Source: Phyllobacterium bourgognense (lineage in GTDB: Bacteria; Pseudomonadota; Alphaproteobacteria; Rhizobiales; Rhizobiaceae). Taken from it: DNA of 64,000 bases. The stretch lies in contig NZ_QPJM01000010.1 of assembly GCF_003337575.1 (NCBI RefSeq), positions 62,001 to 126,000 on the forward strand, given 5' to 3'. This document shows positions 47,674-56,888 of the stretch, in pieces (the stretch's first letter is position 1; each line of letters begins with the position of its first letter). The notes beneath the pieces are model-generated. The model was not told the origin of the DNA, ran no database searches, and saw only the letters and a program-made list of their open reading frames with translations. The position numbers and the translations under genes are program-made.

Positions 47674-47778
47674 CTTGTGATCAAGAAAATAAACAATGCC
47701 ACCGCCGATTGCACTAACGGCCCGCATCTGGATCTTGCCGGCATCCAACAGATTGCAAATAAACAATATTTGTGCTTG

Positions 47779-47798
47779 TATTGAATGAACATTCAATA
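47779..47798. promoter_or_regulatory. Perfect palindrome, probable TetR/BetI-type operator 1
   Basis: TATTGAATG and CATTCAATA are exact inverted repeats with a 2-bp centre. The site ends 15 bp before the start codon of the Rieske oxygenase gene, where repressor binding would block transcription initiation or early elongation. The same motif occurs at 50576-50593 and, degenerate, at 56805-56822. Confidence 0.7.
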
Positions 47799-47813
47799 AA
47801 TAAGAGCGAGTTT

Positions 47814-49010
47814 ATGCAGGTAAATCAACGCGATTTGACGATTCCGGACAATTGGGACCGCCGGGGATTGCCGGCCTGGAGCTATAGCAGTCCGGCTTTG
47901 CTCGAGCTGGAGAAGGAATACGTTTTCCGAAGCCATTGGCAGATAGCCGGGCATATCTGTGACGTGCCCAACGTCGGTGACTACATCTCGCTGGATATCG
48001 TGGGCGAGCGGGCCCTGGTCGTGCGTGGCAAGGACGGCGAAATCCGTGCCTTTCACAATATCTGTCGCCACCGTGGATCTCGCGTCGTCACCGATAACAA
48101 GGGAACATGCAACAACGCGCTGGTCTGCCCCTTCCATGGCTGGGTTTATAACCTCGACGGCACCCTCAGAGGCGCGTCGCGTCCGCGCTCTTTCCCGGAG
48201 ATGGACAAAAACGAATTCGGTCTGTTGCCACTCGAACTCGAAATCTGGATGGGTTTTATCTTCATCCGTTTCCTCAAGAGCGCCCAGCCATCGGTTGCGA
48301 CATTGATGAAGCCGTTCGAAGCGGAAATTGCGAAATACGAGATCGCGGATATGGTGCCTGCCGGCTTCTGGACGCAGAAATCGCCCGTCAACTGGAAGTC
48401 GGTGCGCGATGTCGACAATGAAGGCTACCACGTGGCAATGGCCCATCCGGCGCTCCAGGACCTTTACGGCTCGACCTATTACGACGAGCCATTCATCAAT
48501 GGCGTGTCGCGATCTTTCGCCAGCTATAATCCCCATGCGGGACGGCGCTGGAGTGTGCGCAACTATATCAATCTGGCACCGGAGGCGACGCATCTGCCCG
48601 AGAACCTGCGCAACGCGTGGATCTATTACGGGATTTTCCCGAATTCCGTGATCTCGGTTACGCCTGAAGGAGCGCAGTATTATCAGGAGTTTCCGTTGTC
48701 GACGGGCGAGACCCTGTTGCGCGGCGCCGCATTCCGCCACAAGGATGAGACACGGCAGCAGCGGGCTGTTCGTTATCTCGCCTCGCGCATCGATCGCGAG
48801 ACGAGCTCGGAAGATGTTCAGCTGACGAAATGGTCAAACGAGTCGATGCTGTCGAAATCATTCTCGGGATTCTATCTCTCGGATCTCGAATATGGCGTGC
48901 GTTCGCATCACGATCACCTGCGCAATGTGCTGCCCATACTGAGGGTCGAGAAGGCGCCGGCAGAGGCCGACGTGCCGTTGCTAAATGCGCAACTGGCTGC
49001 GCAGAGCTAA
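47814..49010 (+). CDS. Rieske non-heme iron oxygenase of the amine-catabolism regulon
   Basis: The 398-residue protein has a Rieske centre (ICRHRGSRV ... CPFHGW, near residues 84-110) and the iron site DNEGYHVAMAHP (near residue 204). It is related to GbcA-, CntA- and ring-hydroxylase-type alpha subunits; the presence of transport and amine genes under the same operator suggests an N-demethylase or amine hydroxylase. No reductase gene is adjacent. The start at ATG 47814 leaves the palindromic operator outside the gene; an earlier TTG at 47772 would place it inside. Confidence 0.85.
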   Translation: MQVNQRDLTIPDNWDRRGLPAWSYSSPALLELEKEYVFRSHWQIAGHICDVPNVGDYISLDIVGERALVVRGKDGEIRAFHNICRHRGSRVVTDNKGTCNNALVCPFHGWVYNLDGTLRGASRPRSFPEMDKNEFGLLPLELEIWMGFIFIRFLKSAQPSVATLMKPFEAEIAKYEIADMVPAGFWTQKSPVNWKSVRDVDNEGYHVAMAHPALQDLYGSTYYDEPFINGVSRSFASYNPHAGRRWSVRNYINLAPEATHLPENLRNAWIYYGIFPNSVISVTPEGAQYYQEFPLSTGETLLRGAAFRHKDETRQQRAVRYLASRIDRETSSEDVQLTKWSNESMLSKSFSGFYLSDLEYGVRSHHDHLRNVLPILRVEKAPAEADVPLLNAQLAAQS

Positions 49011-49027
49011 TTGCCGACAACGCGCAA

Positions 49028-49051
49028 TAAAAAAACCCGGCGTAGTCGCCG
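49028..49051 (-). terminator. Terminator of the aminotransferase gene
   Basis: CGGCG-TAGT-CGCCG forms a 5-bp stem (49038-49051). On the minus strand it is followed by GGTTTTTTT, suitable for ending transcription of the aminotransferase; on the plus strand it is followed by GTTATTTG and may help end the Rieske gene. Confidence 0.6.
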
Positions 49052-49072
49052 CGTTATTTGTCGTTAGCCGGC

Positions 49073-50494
49073 CTATCCTTGCCAGACACCCTCATGCCGC
49101 AGATCGTCCATCGTGCGCGAAATCCCTTCCCGCAGGATACCGACCATATCGTCGATCTGTTCGCGGGTAATCACCAGCGGCGGCGACATCACGCACATAT
49201 TAATGAGCGGTCGCACCAGAAGGCCGAGTTCATGACAATGTGCGTCGATGCGCATTCCGACATTCGTATCAAGCTGCAGCGGGTTCTTGCTCTCGCGGTC
49301 GGCAACGCACTCGACACAGGCCATCAGGCCTATCCCGCGAACCTCACCAACCAGAGGCAATTCCTCAAGCGTCTTCAACTGCTGCTGAAAATAAGGCGCA
49401 ACGGCCTGCGTGTGCGCAAGGATGCCATCCTCGAGCAGGTCGAGATTGGTGAGCGCCACGGCGCAGCCGACGGGATGGCTGGTGTAGGTCAGTCCATGCG
49501 CATACATCGCTGTCGGGTGATTTGAACGGCGCAGTTGTTCAAGAAGACGCTCGGAGACCACCATACCGCCGAGCGGGAAATAGCCGGACGTGACGCCTTT
49601 GGCGAAGGTGATTATGTCCGGATCGATACCGAACACATCCTCGGAAGCGAAGACGTGCCCAAGTCTGCCAAAGGCCGTGACCACTTCGTCAGCGATAAAC
49701 AGTATTTCATTGTCCCGGCATATCTTGCGGATACGGGGTAGATAGTTTTCGGGCGGTAGAATGACGCCACCTGAGGCCTGGACCGGTTCCCCGATGAAAG
49801 CGCCGATCTTGTCAGCACCCACGCGGCGGACCGTCTCCTCGAACTCGGCGACCAGCATGTCCGAGAATGCGGCTATGCTCATGCCTTCGGGACGGCGGAA
49901 TGCATCCGGAGACGACAATTTGACCACGAGTTCGTCTGCCCCATCCATCCAGTCGCGATCCCGCGGACGCCCGTTTAACGACGCCGAAAGATAGGTGGAA
50001 CCATGATAAGCACCACCGCGTGACAGGATCAGCTTTTTATCGGACCGACCGCGCGCGTTGTTGAAAAACTGCATGAAACGCAGTGCGCTCTCGACGGCTG
50101 TTGAGCCGCCCGTGGTGAAGAATACGTGATTGAGGTCGCCGGGCGCATAAGCAGCGATGCGCTCCGCGAGCACCGCAGAAGGCTCGTTCATCGTATACCA
50201 GGGGGTGTTGTACGAAAGCTGCATGGCCTGGTCGTACATGACACGCGCAAGCTCTTCACGGCGGTGCCCCACATTGACACACCACATGCCGGCAGGACCA
50301 TCGATAAGCCGCTTGCCCTCGCCGTCGGTGATGTAAATTCCCTCGCCGCCGCTAATCAGCGATCTGGCCTCGGCGCCGATTTCTCCGGCACAGGGCCATG
50401 GCTGAACAAGATGCCGCTTGGCCAGATCGATCGTCTCGTGATTTGTCAGCGCCGCTGCCACCCCGGCTTCCCGTATCTGTTTCACCGCCGCCAT
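49073..50494 (-). CDS. Class III pyridoxal-phosphate aminotransferase
   Basis: The 473-residue enzyme has the family motifs VFFTTGGSTAVESALRF, GAYHGSTYLSASLNG, ILFIADEVVTAFGRLG and the PLP lysine in DIITFAKGVTSGYFPLGG (near residue 297). Such enzymes move amino groups from omega-amino acids, diamines or similar substrates to pyruvate or 2-oxoglutarate. It diverges from the ABC transporter operon; operator 2 lies 82 bp upstream. Confidence 0.92.
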   Translation of the reverse strand: MAAVKQIREAGVAAALTNHETIDLAKRHLVQPWPCAGEIGAEARSLISGGEGIYITDGEGKRLIDGPAGMWCVNVGHRREELARVMYDQAMQLSYNTPWYTMNEPSAVLAERIAAYAPGDLNHVFFTTGGSTAVESALRFMQFFNNARGRSDKKLILSRGGAYHGSTYLSASLNGRPRDRDWMDGADELVVKLSSPDAFRRPEGMSIAAFSDMLVAEFEETVRRVGADKIGAFIGEPVQASGGVILPPENYLPRIRKICRDNEILFIADEVVTAFGRLGHVFASEDVFGIDPDIITFAKGVTSGYFPLGGMVVSERLLEQLRRSNHPTAMYAHGLTYTSHPVGCAVALTNLDLLEDGILAHTQAVAPYFQQQLKTLEELPLVGEVRGIGLMACVECVADRESKNPLQLDTNVGMRIDAHCHELGLLVRPLINMCVMSPPLVITREQIDDMVGILREGISRTMDDLRHEGVWQG

Positions 50495-50575
50495 AGTTCC
50501 CTCACACTTGTGTCGGGTTTTCCCCGTTTGAAATTACACTCAATTATTGGAAATTAATAAGATTTCCCCTACTAT

Positions 50576-50593
50576 ATTGAATGTTCATTCAAT
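50576..50593. promoter_or_regulatory. Perfect palindrome, probable TetR/BetI-type operator 2
   Basis: ATTGAATG-TT-CATTCAAT, an exact 8-bp inverted repeat with a 2-bp centre, identical in its arms to operator 1. It lies between the divergent aminotransferase and ABC permease genes and could control both. Confidence 0.7.
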
Positions 50594-50669
50594 CAATATG
50601 TCAGAAATAGCACTTGATTTCAATCCACAGATAGGCGCATGATGCAAGAAAGAAGGCACGACAGGGAAC

Positions 50670-51662
50670 GTGCCGCGTCAATCGAATGAATGGGAACAAT
50701 ATGCTCCGGCACCTGATGGCATATCACGCGCGTGGTCCGTTCGAATGACGGCACCGGCGGAAGGGATCGCCGCACTGCCTGTTGTGCGAAAACAAAGAAA
50801 TCCTGTTCTGCAATCAGAAGCTGCGCGCGGTCTCGGGCTGATCAGCCCGACGTTTATTTATGCGGTGATCTTCCTGGTCATTCCAATTGTTCTGGTCATT
50901 GCCAACAGTTTCTGGACGCAAAACTACCTGACGATCGACCGGACATTCACCCTCGAAAATTATCGCATCGCCCTGACCGATCCCATCTACCGCGATCTTC
51001 TCATGCGCTCGCTGTGGATTTCCCTCCTCGTAAGCTTCTTTACCGTTGTCCTTGCCTACCCGATCGCTTTCTTCATCTCGTTCCATGGCGGCAAGCACAA
51101 AGGCCTCTGGCTGTTCCTGATTACCATCCCGTTCTGGACAAGCTATCTGCTGCGGGTGATGTCGTGGAAGGTCATCCTTGGTTATAACGGCGTTCTCAAC
51201 GCGACGTTGATGGGGCTTGGGATCACCAACGGGCCATCGGACGCCTTCCTCTACAACACCAGTGCCGTTGTGATCACGTTGACGCACGCATGGGCAACAT
51301 TTGCCGTACTGCCGATCTTCGTCTCGCTGGAGAAAATCGACCGATCGCTTGTCGAGGCCGCGACCGACCTCGGCGATGGGCCATTGCGTCGGTTCCTGCG
51401 AATCACCTTACCCCTGTCGGCGCCTGGGATCATCTCTGCAACACTCATCGTAATGATCCCGACTGTCGGCGATTTCGTGACGCCGCGTCTCGTCGGCGGC
51501 AAAGACGGTGTGATGATCGCCAACGCAATCCAGGCTCAGTTCGGCAAAGCCGCAAACTGGCCACTCGGCGCAGCGCTTTCGGTAACGACCATGGCGGTGG
51601 TGACAGCAATGGCTGCCTCTGTCGTTCTCGTCATCCGCATGGCAGCGAGGCGAATCCGATGA
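50670..51662 (+). CDS. ABC transporter permease (PotB-like)
   Basis: The 330-residue inner-membrane permease has a first helix near ISPTFIYAVIFLVIPIVLVI and the coupling motif EAATDLGDGPLRRFLRITLPLSAPG. It belongs to the spermidine/putrescine-type importer family. The start is uncertain: GTG 50670 has AGGGAA very close, and ATG 50745 gives a shorter N terminus without a clear ribosome site. It is the first gene of the permease-permease-ATPase operon. Confidence 0.88.
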   Translation: MPRQSNEWEQYAPAPDGISRAWSVRMTAPAEGIAALPVVRKQRNPVLQSEAARGLGLISPTFIYAVIFLVIPIVLVIANSFWTQNYLTIDRTFTLENYRIALTDPIYRDLLMRSLWISLLVSFFTVVLAYPIAFFISFHGGKHKGLWLFLITIPFWTSYLLRVMSWKVILGYNGVLNATLMGLGITNGPSDAFLYNTSAVVITLTHAWATFAVLPIFVSLEKIDRSLVEAATDLGDGPLRRFLRITLPLSAPGIISATLIVMIPTVGDFVTPRLVGGKDGVMIANAIQAQFGKAANWPLGAALSVTTMAVVTAMAASVVLVIRMAARRIR

Positions 51663-52480
51663 AGACCTTGCGGAACTTTGCACCAAGCTGGCTGAAAACC
51701 TATGCTTTTCTCTATGTCATTTTCCTTTATTTGCCGGTGATTTTCCTGCCGATCTTTTCGGTCAACACATCGGCGACACCCAAATTTCCCCTGAGCGGTT
51801 TCACCTTCAAATGGTATGGCGATCTTACCCGCACCCCGGCACTGACCGACGCGGCATGGAACAGCTTGCTCGTCGGCGTCTCCGCCTCCCTTTTAAGCAC
51901 GATATTCGGCATATGCGCCGCGCGCGCCATAACGCGCTACCGCTTCCCGGGCAGGCGCACCATCAATGGCCTTCTCATGGCGCCACTGGTCCTGCCGGAG
52001 ATCATCGTCGCAGTCTCGATGCTGCTTGTCATGCTGCAACTCGGCCTTAGCCTGTCGCTGATCACAGTCGTATTTGGCCATGTCCTCATTTGCATCCCAT
52101 ACTCGCTGAGCGTGCTGACTTCAGGTTTCGAAGGGTTCGACCGAAGCCTTGAGGAAGCCTCCTCGGACCTTGGTGAAAGCGCCTTCGGAACGTTCCGGCG
52201 TGTGACGCTGCCCATGGTTTCGCCTGCTATCATTTCGAGCCTACTCGTCTCCTTCACCATCTCGCTCGATGAATTTATCATGGCATTCTTCCTGACCGGT
52301 ACCGAAGCAACTCTGCCTGTCTATATCTGGGGCCAGTTGCGATTTGCCGCCAAGCTCCCGGGCGTGCTCGCGCTCGGAACACTGCTCCTCGCTGGTTCTA
52401 TTGTCCTTTTGACCATCGCAGAAATCGTGCGACGCCGCGCAAGCAATCGCACCCAGAATATGGGAGGCATAATTGCCTGA
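51659..52480 (+). CDS. ABC transporter permease (PotC-like)
   Basis: The 273-residue second permease has a first helix at YAFLYVIFLYLPVIFLPIFS and the coupling motif EASSDLGESAFGTFRRVTLP. Its ATG overlaps the stop of the first permease (ATGA), which decided the start; a longer frame from 51290 is a shadow. It forms the heterodimeric channel with the PotB-like protein. Confidence 0.9.
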   Translation: MKTLRNFAPSWLKTYAFLYVIFLYLPVIFLPIFSVNTSATPKFPLSGFTFKWYGDLTRTPALTDAAWNSLLVGVSASLLSTIFGICAARAITRYRFPGRRTINGLLMAPLVLPEIIVAVSMLLVMLQLGLSLSLITVVFGHVLICIPYSLSVLTSGFEGFDRSLEEASSDLGESAFGTFRRVTLPMVSPAIISSLLVSFTISLDEFIMAFFLTGTEATLPVYIWGQLRFAAKLPGVLALGTLLLAGSIVLLTIAEIVRRRASNRTQNMGGIIA

Positions 52481-53561
52481 ACGCTCCATGATCGAGATTT
52501 CACGCGTGACGCGCAGCTACGGGGCCTTCAAGGCGCTCGATGAGACGTCACTCACGATCCGCGAGGGTGAGTTTTTCTCGCTTCTCGGCCCTTCCGGATG
52601 CGGCAAGACCACACTGCTCCGTATGATCGCCGGCTTCGACACGCCGACAAGCGGGTCGATCTCGGTCGATGGCCAGCCGATGGATGGTATTCCCGCCAAT
52701 CGGCGTCCGACCAATATGGTGTTTCAAAGCTACGCCATCTTTCCGCATCTCAATGTCGAACAGAACGTCTGCTATGGGCTGAAACGGCTCCGCCTTGGTG
52801 CAGACGAAGAAAAGCGTCGTGTCGAAGAAGCCCTGTCGCAAGTATCGCTGACCGGGCTTGGAAAGCGCGGCGCGACCGAACTGTCCGGTGGACAGCGTCA
52901 GCGTGTCGCTCTCGCCCGCGCGCTCGTCATGCGCCCAAAGGTGCTCCTCCTCGACGAGCCTCTTTCAGCCCTCGACAAGAAGCTGCGCGAGCAGATGCAG
53001 GTTGAATTGCGGCGGCTGCAACAGGCCGTCGGCATCACGTTCATTCTCGTCACGCACGATCAATACGAAGCGTTGGCGATGTCGGATCGCATCGCGGTCA
53101 TGTTCGGCGGGAAAATCGCGCAGGTCGCATCGCCGAAAGAGATTTACCAGCGGCCGGTCAACTGTCAGGTGGCCGACTTTCTCGGCGGCATGAACTTCGT
53201 AAAGGCCGAGATTGTCGAGGAAAATGGCGCCTCGATGATATTGGATACGCCGGGCTTTGGACGCGTGAAGACCGACAAGCCAGCGGCTTTTGTGCGGAAC
53301 GGCAAAGGCGCGACGCTGGGGATCAGACCGGAACGCCTGCGCGTCCTGTGGGATGATGCGACAGACAAATACGAGGTGGCCGGCAAAGTCGTCGATCGGC
53401 ATTACTTTGGCGAGATAACCCATCTGGTGATCGAGATACCGGGTTTTGACAAACCGCTCTCGGTGACGGAAACCAATAATTTCGGCGCTGACGACATACC
53501 TGTCGGCGCCCCGATCCGTCTGGCCTATGACCCTGACGCGCTGGTGGCACTCGCCGACTGA
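52473..53561 (+). CDS. ABC transporter ATP-binding protein (PotA-like)
   Basis: The 362-residue ATPase has Walker A (GPSGCGKTT), Q-loop (VFQSYAIFPHL), signature (LSGGQRQRVALARALV), Walker B (VLLLDEPLSALD) and the switch His (VTHDQYEAL). A C-terminal TOBE domain follows from about residue 240. The TTG start has GGGAGG six bases upstream; the ATG 15 bases later is too far from it. Its 3' end overlaps the convergent amine oxidase gene by 37 bp. Confidence 0.92.
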   Translation: MPERSMIEISRVTRSYGAFKALDETSLTIREGEFFSLLGPSGCGKTTLLRMIAGFDTPTSGSISVDGQPMDGIPANRRPTNMVFQSYAIFPHLNVEQNVCYGLKRLRLGADEEKRRVEEALSQVSLTGLGKRGATELSGGQRQRVALARALVMRPKVLLLDEPLSALDKKLREQMQVELRRLQQAVGITFILVTHDQYEALAMSDRIAVMFGGKIAQVASPKEIYQRPVNCQVADFLGGMNFVKAEIVEENGASMILDTPGFGRVKTDKPAAFVRNGKGATLGIRPERLRVLWDDATDKYEVAGKVVDRHYFGEITHLVIEIPGFDKPLSVTETNNFGADDIPVGAPIRLAYDPDALVALAD

Positions 53562-54835
53562 AAACGCTCGATGATTGGCTGGGCCGCCAGGCGGCCAGCA
53601 ACAATGGCTCCTTCGATATAGCCGGGAAACGATGGCGAAAGCTCCGAAGAAGCAAAAGTGATACCCACAACGCCGCGACGAAGCGTATTTTCGGCTTCGG
53701 TCGCGTTCATGACCTCGACAATATCCGAATAGCCACCACCACTCCACGGGTCGTCGATCCAACTGCGGAGCAGGATGTCCAGCGGCGCGCCAGCCTCCGG
53801 CCCAAGCGCCACCACCAGTCTCGACACCGCCTCCTGCTTGAGCGCCTCCTCACCGTGGCTCGACCATTCGACAGCAATGGGTCCGCCGACGAACACCACG
53901 AGCGCCGGGTGCTGGTCATCATGGCTCGCATCGCACGCATAGAGCCCGCGTGGATCGACCCAGATGACACTGCCGTTGAGGCCCGTCCTCCGCCAGAATG
54001 CTTCGGAATATCGTATGAGCAATTTGACGATCGTCCCGCTGTTCCAGACCTCGAGCGCGTAGTTCGTTGCCTCAGGCAAGGAGGGATGAAAGATGATCTT
54101 GCGCGCCATCACCGGCGGCACAGCAATGATGACTTCGTCGGCCGCATAAGCTTCGCGGATAGTGCGTACCATCACACCGGATGCAGTCGTCTCGACACTG
54201 TCGACGGGCTCACTCAATAGCAGCGATTTCCCCAGCGACCGCGCCATATCCGCTGCCAGCGAATGCATCGTTTCCTTGAGAAAGTATTGCAGTTCGGAGA
54301 CCTTGTTTGTGATGCGCCGGTCGTTGTCGATAATGAACCACAGCGGCACAAGCTCTGCGGGCCGGCACCATAGTCCTTCGATCAACGAGAGAAATCGCAT
54401 TTTTACGGTGGGGTCCGCCTGTTGGCTGTCGACCCATGCGCGCACAGTCAGTCCCGATAGGGCTGGATCGCTCGGATAAAGCTCTCGCAAGCGGCGACGC
54501 AGAGCCATCGAGCCTGCGGAAACTTTGTCCGCATCGTGCCGGCCATGCGGCGGCGGCTGGGCGACGCTGTCGCCGCATGTGGGTGTCTCAACCAATGTTT
54601 TGCCGTGGGTCCGCGCCAAGGCCATGATCTCCGGCATGTCATCGCAGATGAACTGACCTCCAGTATCATGGAGGTCACCAGAGCGATTTGCTTTCGACTC
54701 GACACGGCCACCCACCCTGTCCCGCGCTTCAAGCAGGACAAAGTCGATGCCCGCGCGTTGCAGCTCCGTCGCGGCCGACAGGCCGGTAAAGCCTGCGCCG
54801 ACGATGACAACGCGCGAGGAAATGTCAGCGCTCAA
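53525..54835 (-). CDS. FAD-dependent monoamine oxidase
   Basis: The 436-residue flavoprotein has the dinucleotide motif VVIVGAGFTGLSAATELQRAG, the family GGR (DRVGGRVES) and the C-terminal FAD motif GYIEGAIVAGRLAA. It would oxidise an amine to an aldehyde or imine with release of ammonia or amine. It starts at TTG 54835, overlapping the binding-protein stop, with AAGG 8 bases upstream. Confidence 0.88.
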   Translation of the reverse strand: MSADISSRVVIVGAGFTGLSAATELQRAGIDFVLLEARDRVGGRVESKANRSGDLHDTGGQFICDDMPEIMALARTHGKTLVETPTCGDSVAQPPPHGRHDADKVSAGSMALRRRLRELYPSDPALSGLTVRAWVDSQQADPTVKMRFLSLIEGLWCRPAELVPLWFIIDNDRRITNKVSELQYFLKETMHSLAADMARSLGKSLLLSEPVDSVETTASGVMVRTIREAYAADEVIIAVPPVMARKIIFHPSLPEATNYALEVWNSGTIVKLLIRYSEAFWRRTGLNGSVIWVDPRGLYACDASHDDQHPALVVFVGGPIAVEWSSHGEEALKQEAVSRLVVALGPEAGAPLDILLRSWIDDPWSGGGYSDIVEVMNATEAENTLRRGVVGITFASSELSPSFPGYIEGAIVAGRLAAQPIIERFQSASATSASGS

Positions 54836-55914
54836 TACCCAGCCTTGATCTTCTCGAATTCAGCGATCATTTTCGCCTTCAACTCATTGGGCAGCGGCGA
54901 CTGGAACAAGGTATTCTCGGCGGATTTATCGTTGTTGGCATAGCCTTTTTCCTCCAGCAGTTTCGGATCGACCGATGCCATGCCCCTGGCGTTCGCCATG
55001 CCATATCCCCAGTCATTCACCATATAGGTCGCGATTTCCGGATCATTGACCGCATTGAGAAAATCATAAGCCTTTGCTTCCGATCCGGGCGCGTCCTTGA
55101 AGCGGACATAACCGCAAACCCAGGTTGAATTGCCCTCGTCCGTGTCGGGCTTTCGGGCCGCTGGAGTGCCCGCGAGCGTGAGTTGCGTCGCTGCATCGTT
55201 CCAGGCCCAGGCCAGATCCACTTCCCCGCCACCCATCGCCTGCACGATCTCGGTGGTATCTGTCCAATAGAGCCGTACGTTTTTATGGACCTGACGAAGG
55301 AAATCCGACGCCTGCTTGAATTGGTCGTCAGTCATCTGCGTCCAGTCCTTCAAACCGATCGCGAGACTGGCCAGGGCGTAAGCATCATCGACATTGTCTC
55401 CGATAGACACGCGGTCCTTGAACTTCGGATCGGCAAAGGCTTTCAGCGATTGCACGTCCTTCGCGTCAACCTTGTCGGTATTATAGGTCAGCGACGTATT
55501 CCCCCAATCCCAGGGCATGAACCACGCCTTGCCGTCCGCAGTGGTTGCGAGGTCCTTCATCGCCATGATGTTCGGCGCCAAATCATTCCATCCGGCAATC
55601 TTCGTCATATCCAATGGTTGCAGCAGACCAGCTTCGCGCCATTTCTTCACGCTCTGCGAGCATGGATGGCCGAGGTCCGACTTGAAGCCCGAGCGAACCT
55701 TCTCGAAGGCTTCATCTTCGTCGCCAAAAAAAGCGAATGTTGGAGACTCACCATTCTTGGCAACATAGCCGGGGTGGAACGACGGCTCCTCATACCCGGC
55801 CCAGTCGAAAACGATCAGATCCTTGTCTGCGGCGATGGCTATCGTCGCGACAGCAGCCGACAGCGCGGCGGCGGCCCCAAGTATGATGCCAAGATGGCGG
55901 CCCGATTTCTTCAT
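54832..55914 (-). CDS. Periplasmic substrate-binding protein (PotD-like) of the amine importer
   Basis: The 360-residue protein has a signal peptide (about residues 1-28, ending IAIAA) and a PotD-like fold with FDWAGYEEPSF, WFMPWDWGNTSLTYNTDKV and LAWAWNDAATQL. Aromatic and acidic residues in these motifs are the type that cage cationic amines. The ATG giving MKKSG was chosen because AGGGG lies seven bases upstream; another ATG six bases earlier is too close. It works with the permeases and ATPase of the divergent operon. Confidence 0.88.
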   Translation of the reverse strand: MKKSGRHLGIILGAAAALSAAVATIAIAADKDLIVFDWAGYEEPSFHPGYVAKNGESPTFAFFGDEDEAFEKVRSGFKSDLGHPCSQSVKKWREAGLLQPLDMTKIAGWNDLAPNIMAMKDLATTADGKAWFMPWDWGNTSLTYNTDKVDAKDVQSLKAFADPKFKDRVSIGDNVDDAYALASLAIGLKDWTQMTDDQFKQASDFLRQVHKNVRLYWTDTTEIVQAMGGGEVDLAWAWNDAATQLTLAGTPAARKPDTDEGNSTWVCGYVRFKDAPGSEAKAYDFLNAVNDPEIATYMVNDWGYGMANARGMASVDPKLLEEKGYANNDKSAENTLFQSPLPNELKAKMIAEFEKIKAGY

Positions 55915-55936
55915 GCTCATTCCCCTTTTTAACCGT

Positions 55937-56608
55937 TCATGCGGTTTTCTTTGCAGGCAAGGCTTCCCTTGAGAAGTGTTTTGGAAATACGGAGGCCAGA
56001 TAGTCGCAGGCGGCAAAATGGGCAGATTCCCGCGTCACATCTTCGGTGCCCATCATGAGACGCAGCCACAGACCTTCAAGCATGGCGCTTAGTCCAAGTG
56101 CAGTTGCAGTGGCATCGAACGAATAATCGCCGTCGGCCTTGAGTTTTCTGCAAATGTCGATGATCACGTTCTGATAAGCCTCGTCCCGCGCGCCGCACAG
56201 CGCCTGATAGGTCGGCCGGGATTTCGCCTCCCCCCAAAAGGCACACCAGGCGGCAAGCTTTCTCTTGTTGCAGATGGCACGATCGAAATCGGAAGCAACA
56301 ACGCTGGCAAGTTGCCGGGCAGGATCATCGCCGCCCTTTGCCAAGGCATTGCGCCAGTGAACGGAATATTCCTCCGACATGTATTGCAGCGTGGCGATGA
56401 GCAGCTTTTCCTTGCTCTCGAAATGGAAATTAACGATGCCTCGCGAAAGACCGGCGCCATCGGCCACATCCGCCATGGTCGTCTCGGAATAGCCGCGCTT
56501 GGCGAGCGAATCGATCGTCGCCTCGATAAGCTGCAGCTGCCTTGTTTCCTTCGACGCCTTTCTGCCGCGCTTCTCCGCGTCCTTTTCCTTGATTGGTGTG
56601 ACCTTCAT
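55937..56608 (-). CDS. BetI-like TetR family transcriptional regulator
   Basis: The 223-residue regulator has an N-terminal TetR helix-turn-helix (LIEATIDSLAKRGYSETTMADVADGAG, then SRGIVNFHFESKEKLL) and a ligand domain with AAWCAFWGEAKSRPTYQAL, as in BetI. It should repress in the absence of a small amine ligand. The ATG has GAGGT upstream; an earlier TTG frame to 56821 would place the operator in the gene. It heads a TetR / binding protein / amine oxidase operon and is divergent from the flavoprotein operon. Confidence 0.9.
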   Translation of the reverse strand: MKVTPIKEKDAEKRGRKASKETRQLQLIEATIDSLAKRGYSETTMADVADGAGLSRGIVNFHFESKEKLLIATLQYMSEEYSVHWRNALAKGGDDPARQLASVVASDFDRAICNKRKLAAWCAFWGEAKSRPTYQALCGARDEAYQNVIIDICRKLKADGDYSFDATATALGLSAMLEGLWLRLMMGTEDVTRESAHFAACDYLASVFPKHFSREALPAKKTA

Positions 56609-56804
56609 GCTTGACCTCATTTGCATCTGGCTGGGCTGCAAAACACGCCCGGCATCCTCATGTCGATGAGTGAAGTGAAAGCCGTCATTGTCAAGCTCGC
56701 TCTGCATCGTTTCCAGGTCCGGATGATCTCTGCTTCCGTCAAGGGCGTACCGTCCACAATCCAGCTCAACAATAACCCGAGTCGTCCAGAACGCAATCAT
56801 ATTT

Positions 56805-56822
56805 GTTGAACATTCATTCAAT
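56805..56822. promoter_or_regulatory. Degenerate palindrome, probable TetR/BetI-type operator 3
   Basis: GTTGAACA-TT-CATTCAAT keeps one arm identical to operators 1 and 2 and the other with three changes. It lies in the divergent promoter region between the TetR gene and the flavoprotein operon, consistent with autoregulation at a weaker site. Confidence 0.55.
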
Positions 56823-56888
56823 ATCTGCTGGACAAGCCGTTATTTCTCGTGTGAATTATGGAGCAAGAACAGTGGGAACGGGTAACGA

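Noticed and set aside
47793-48740. Minus-strand open frame of 315 codons opposite the Rieske oxygenase
   Set aside because: Antisense shadow; no domain and it would span the operator and the oxygenase start.
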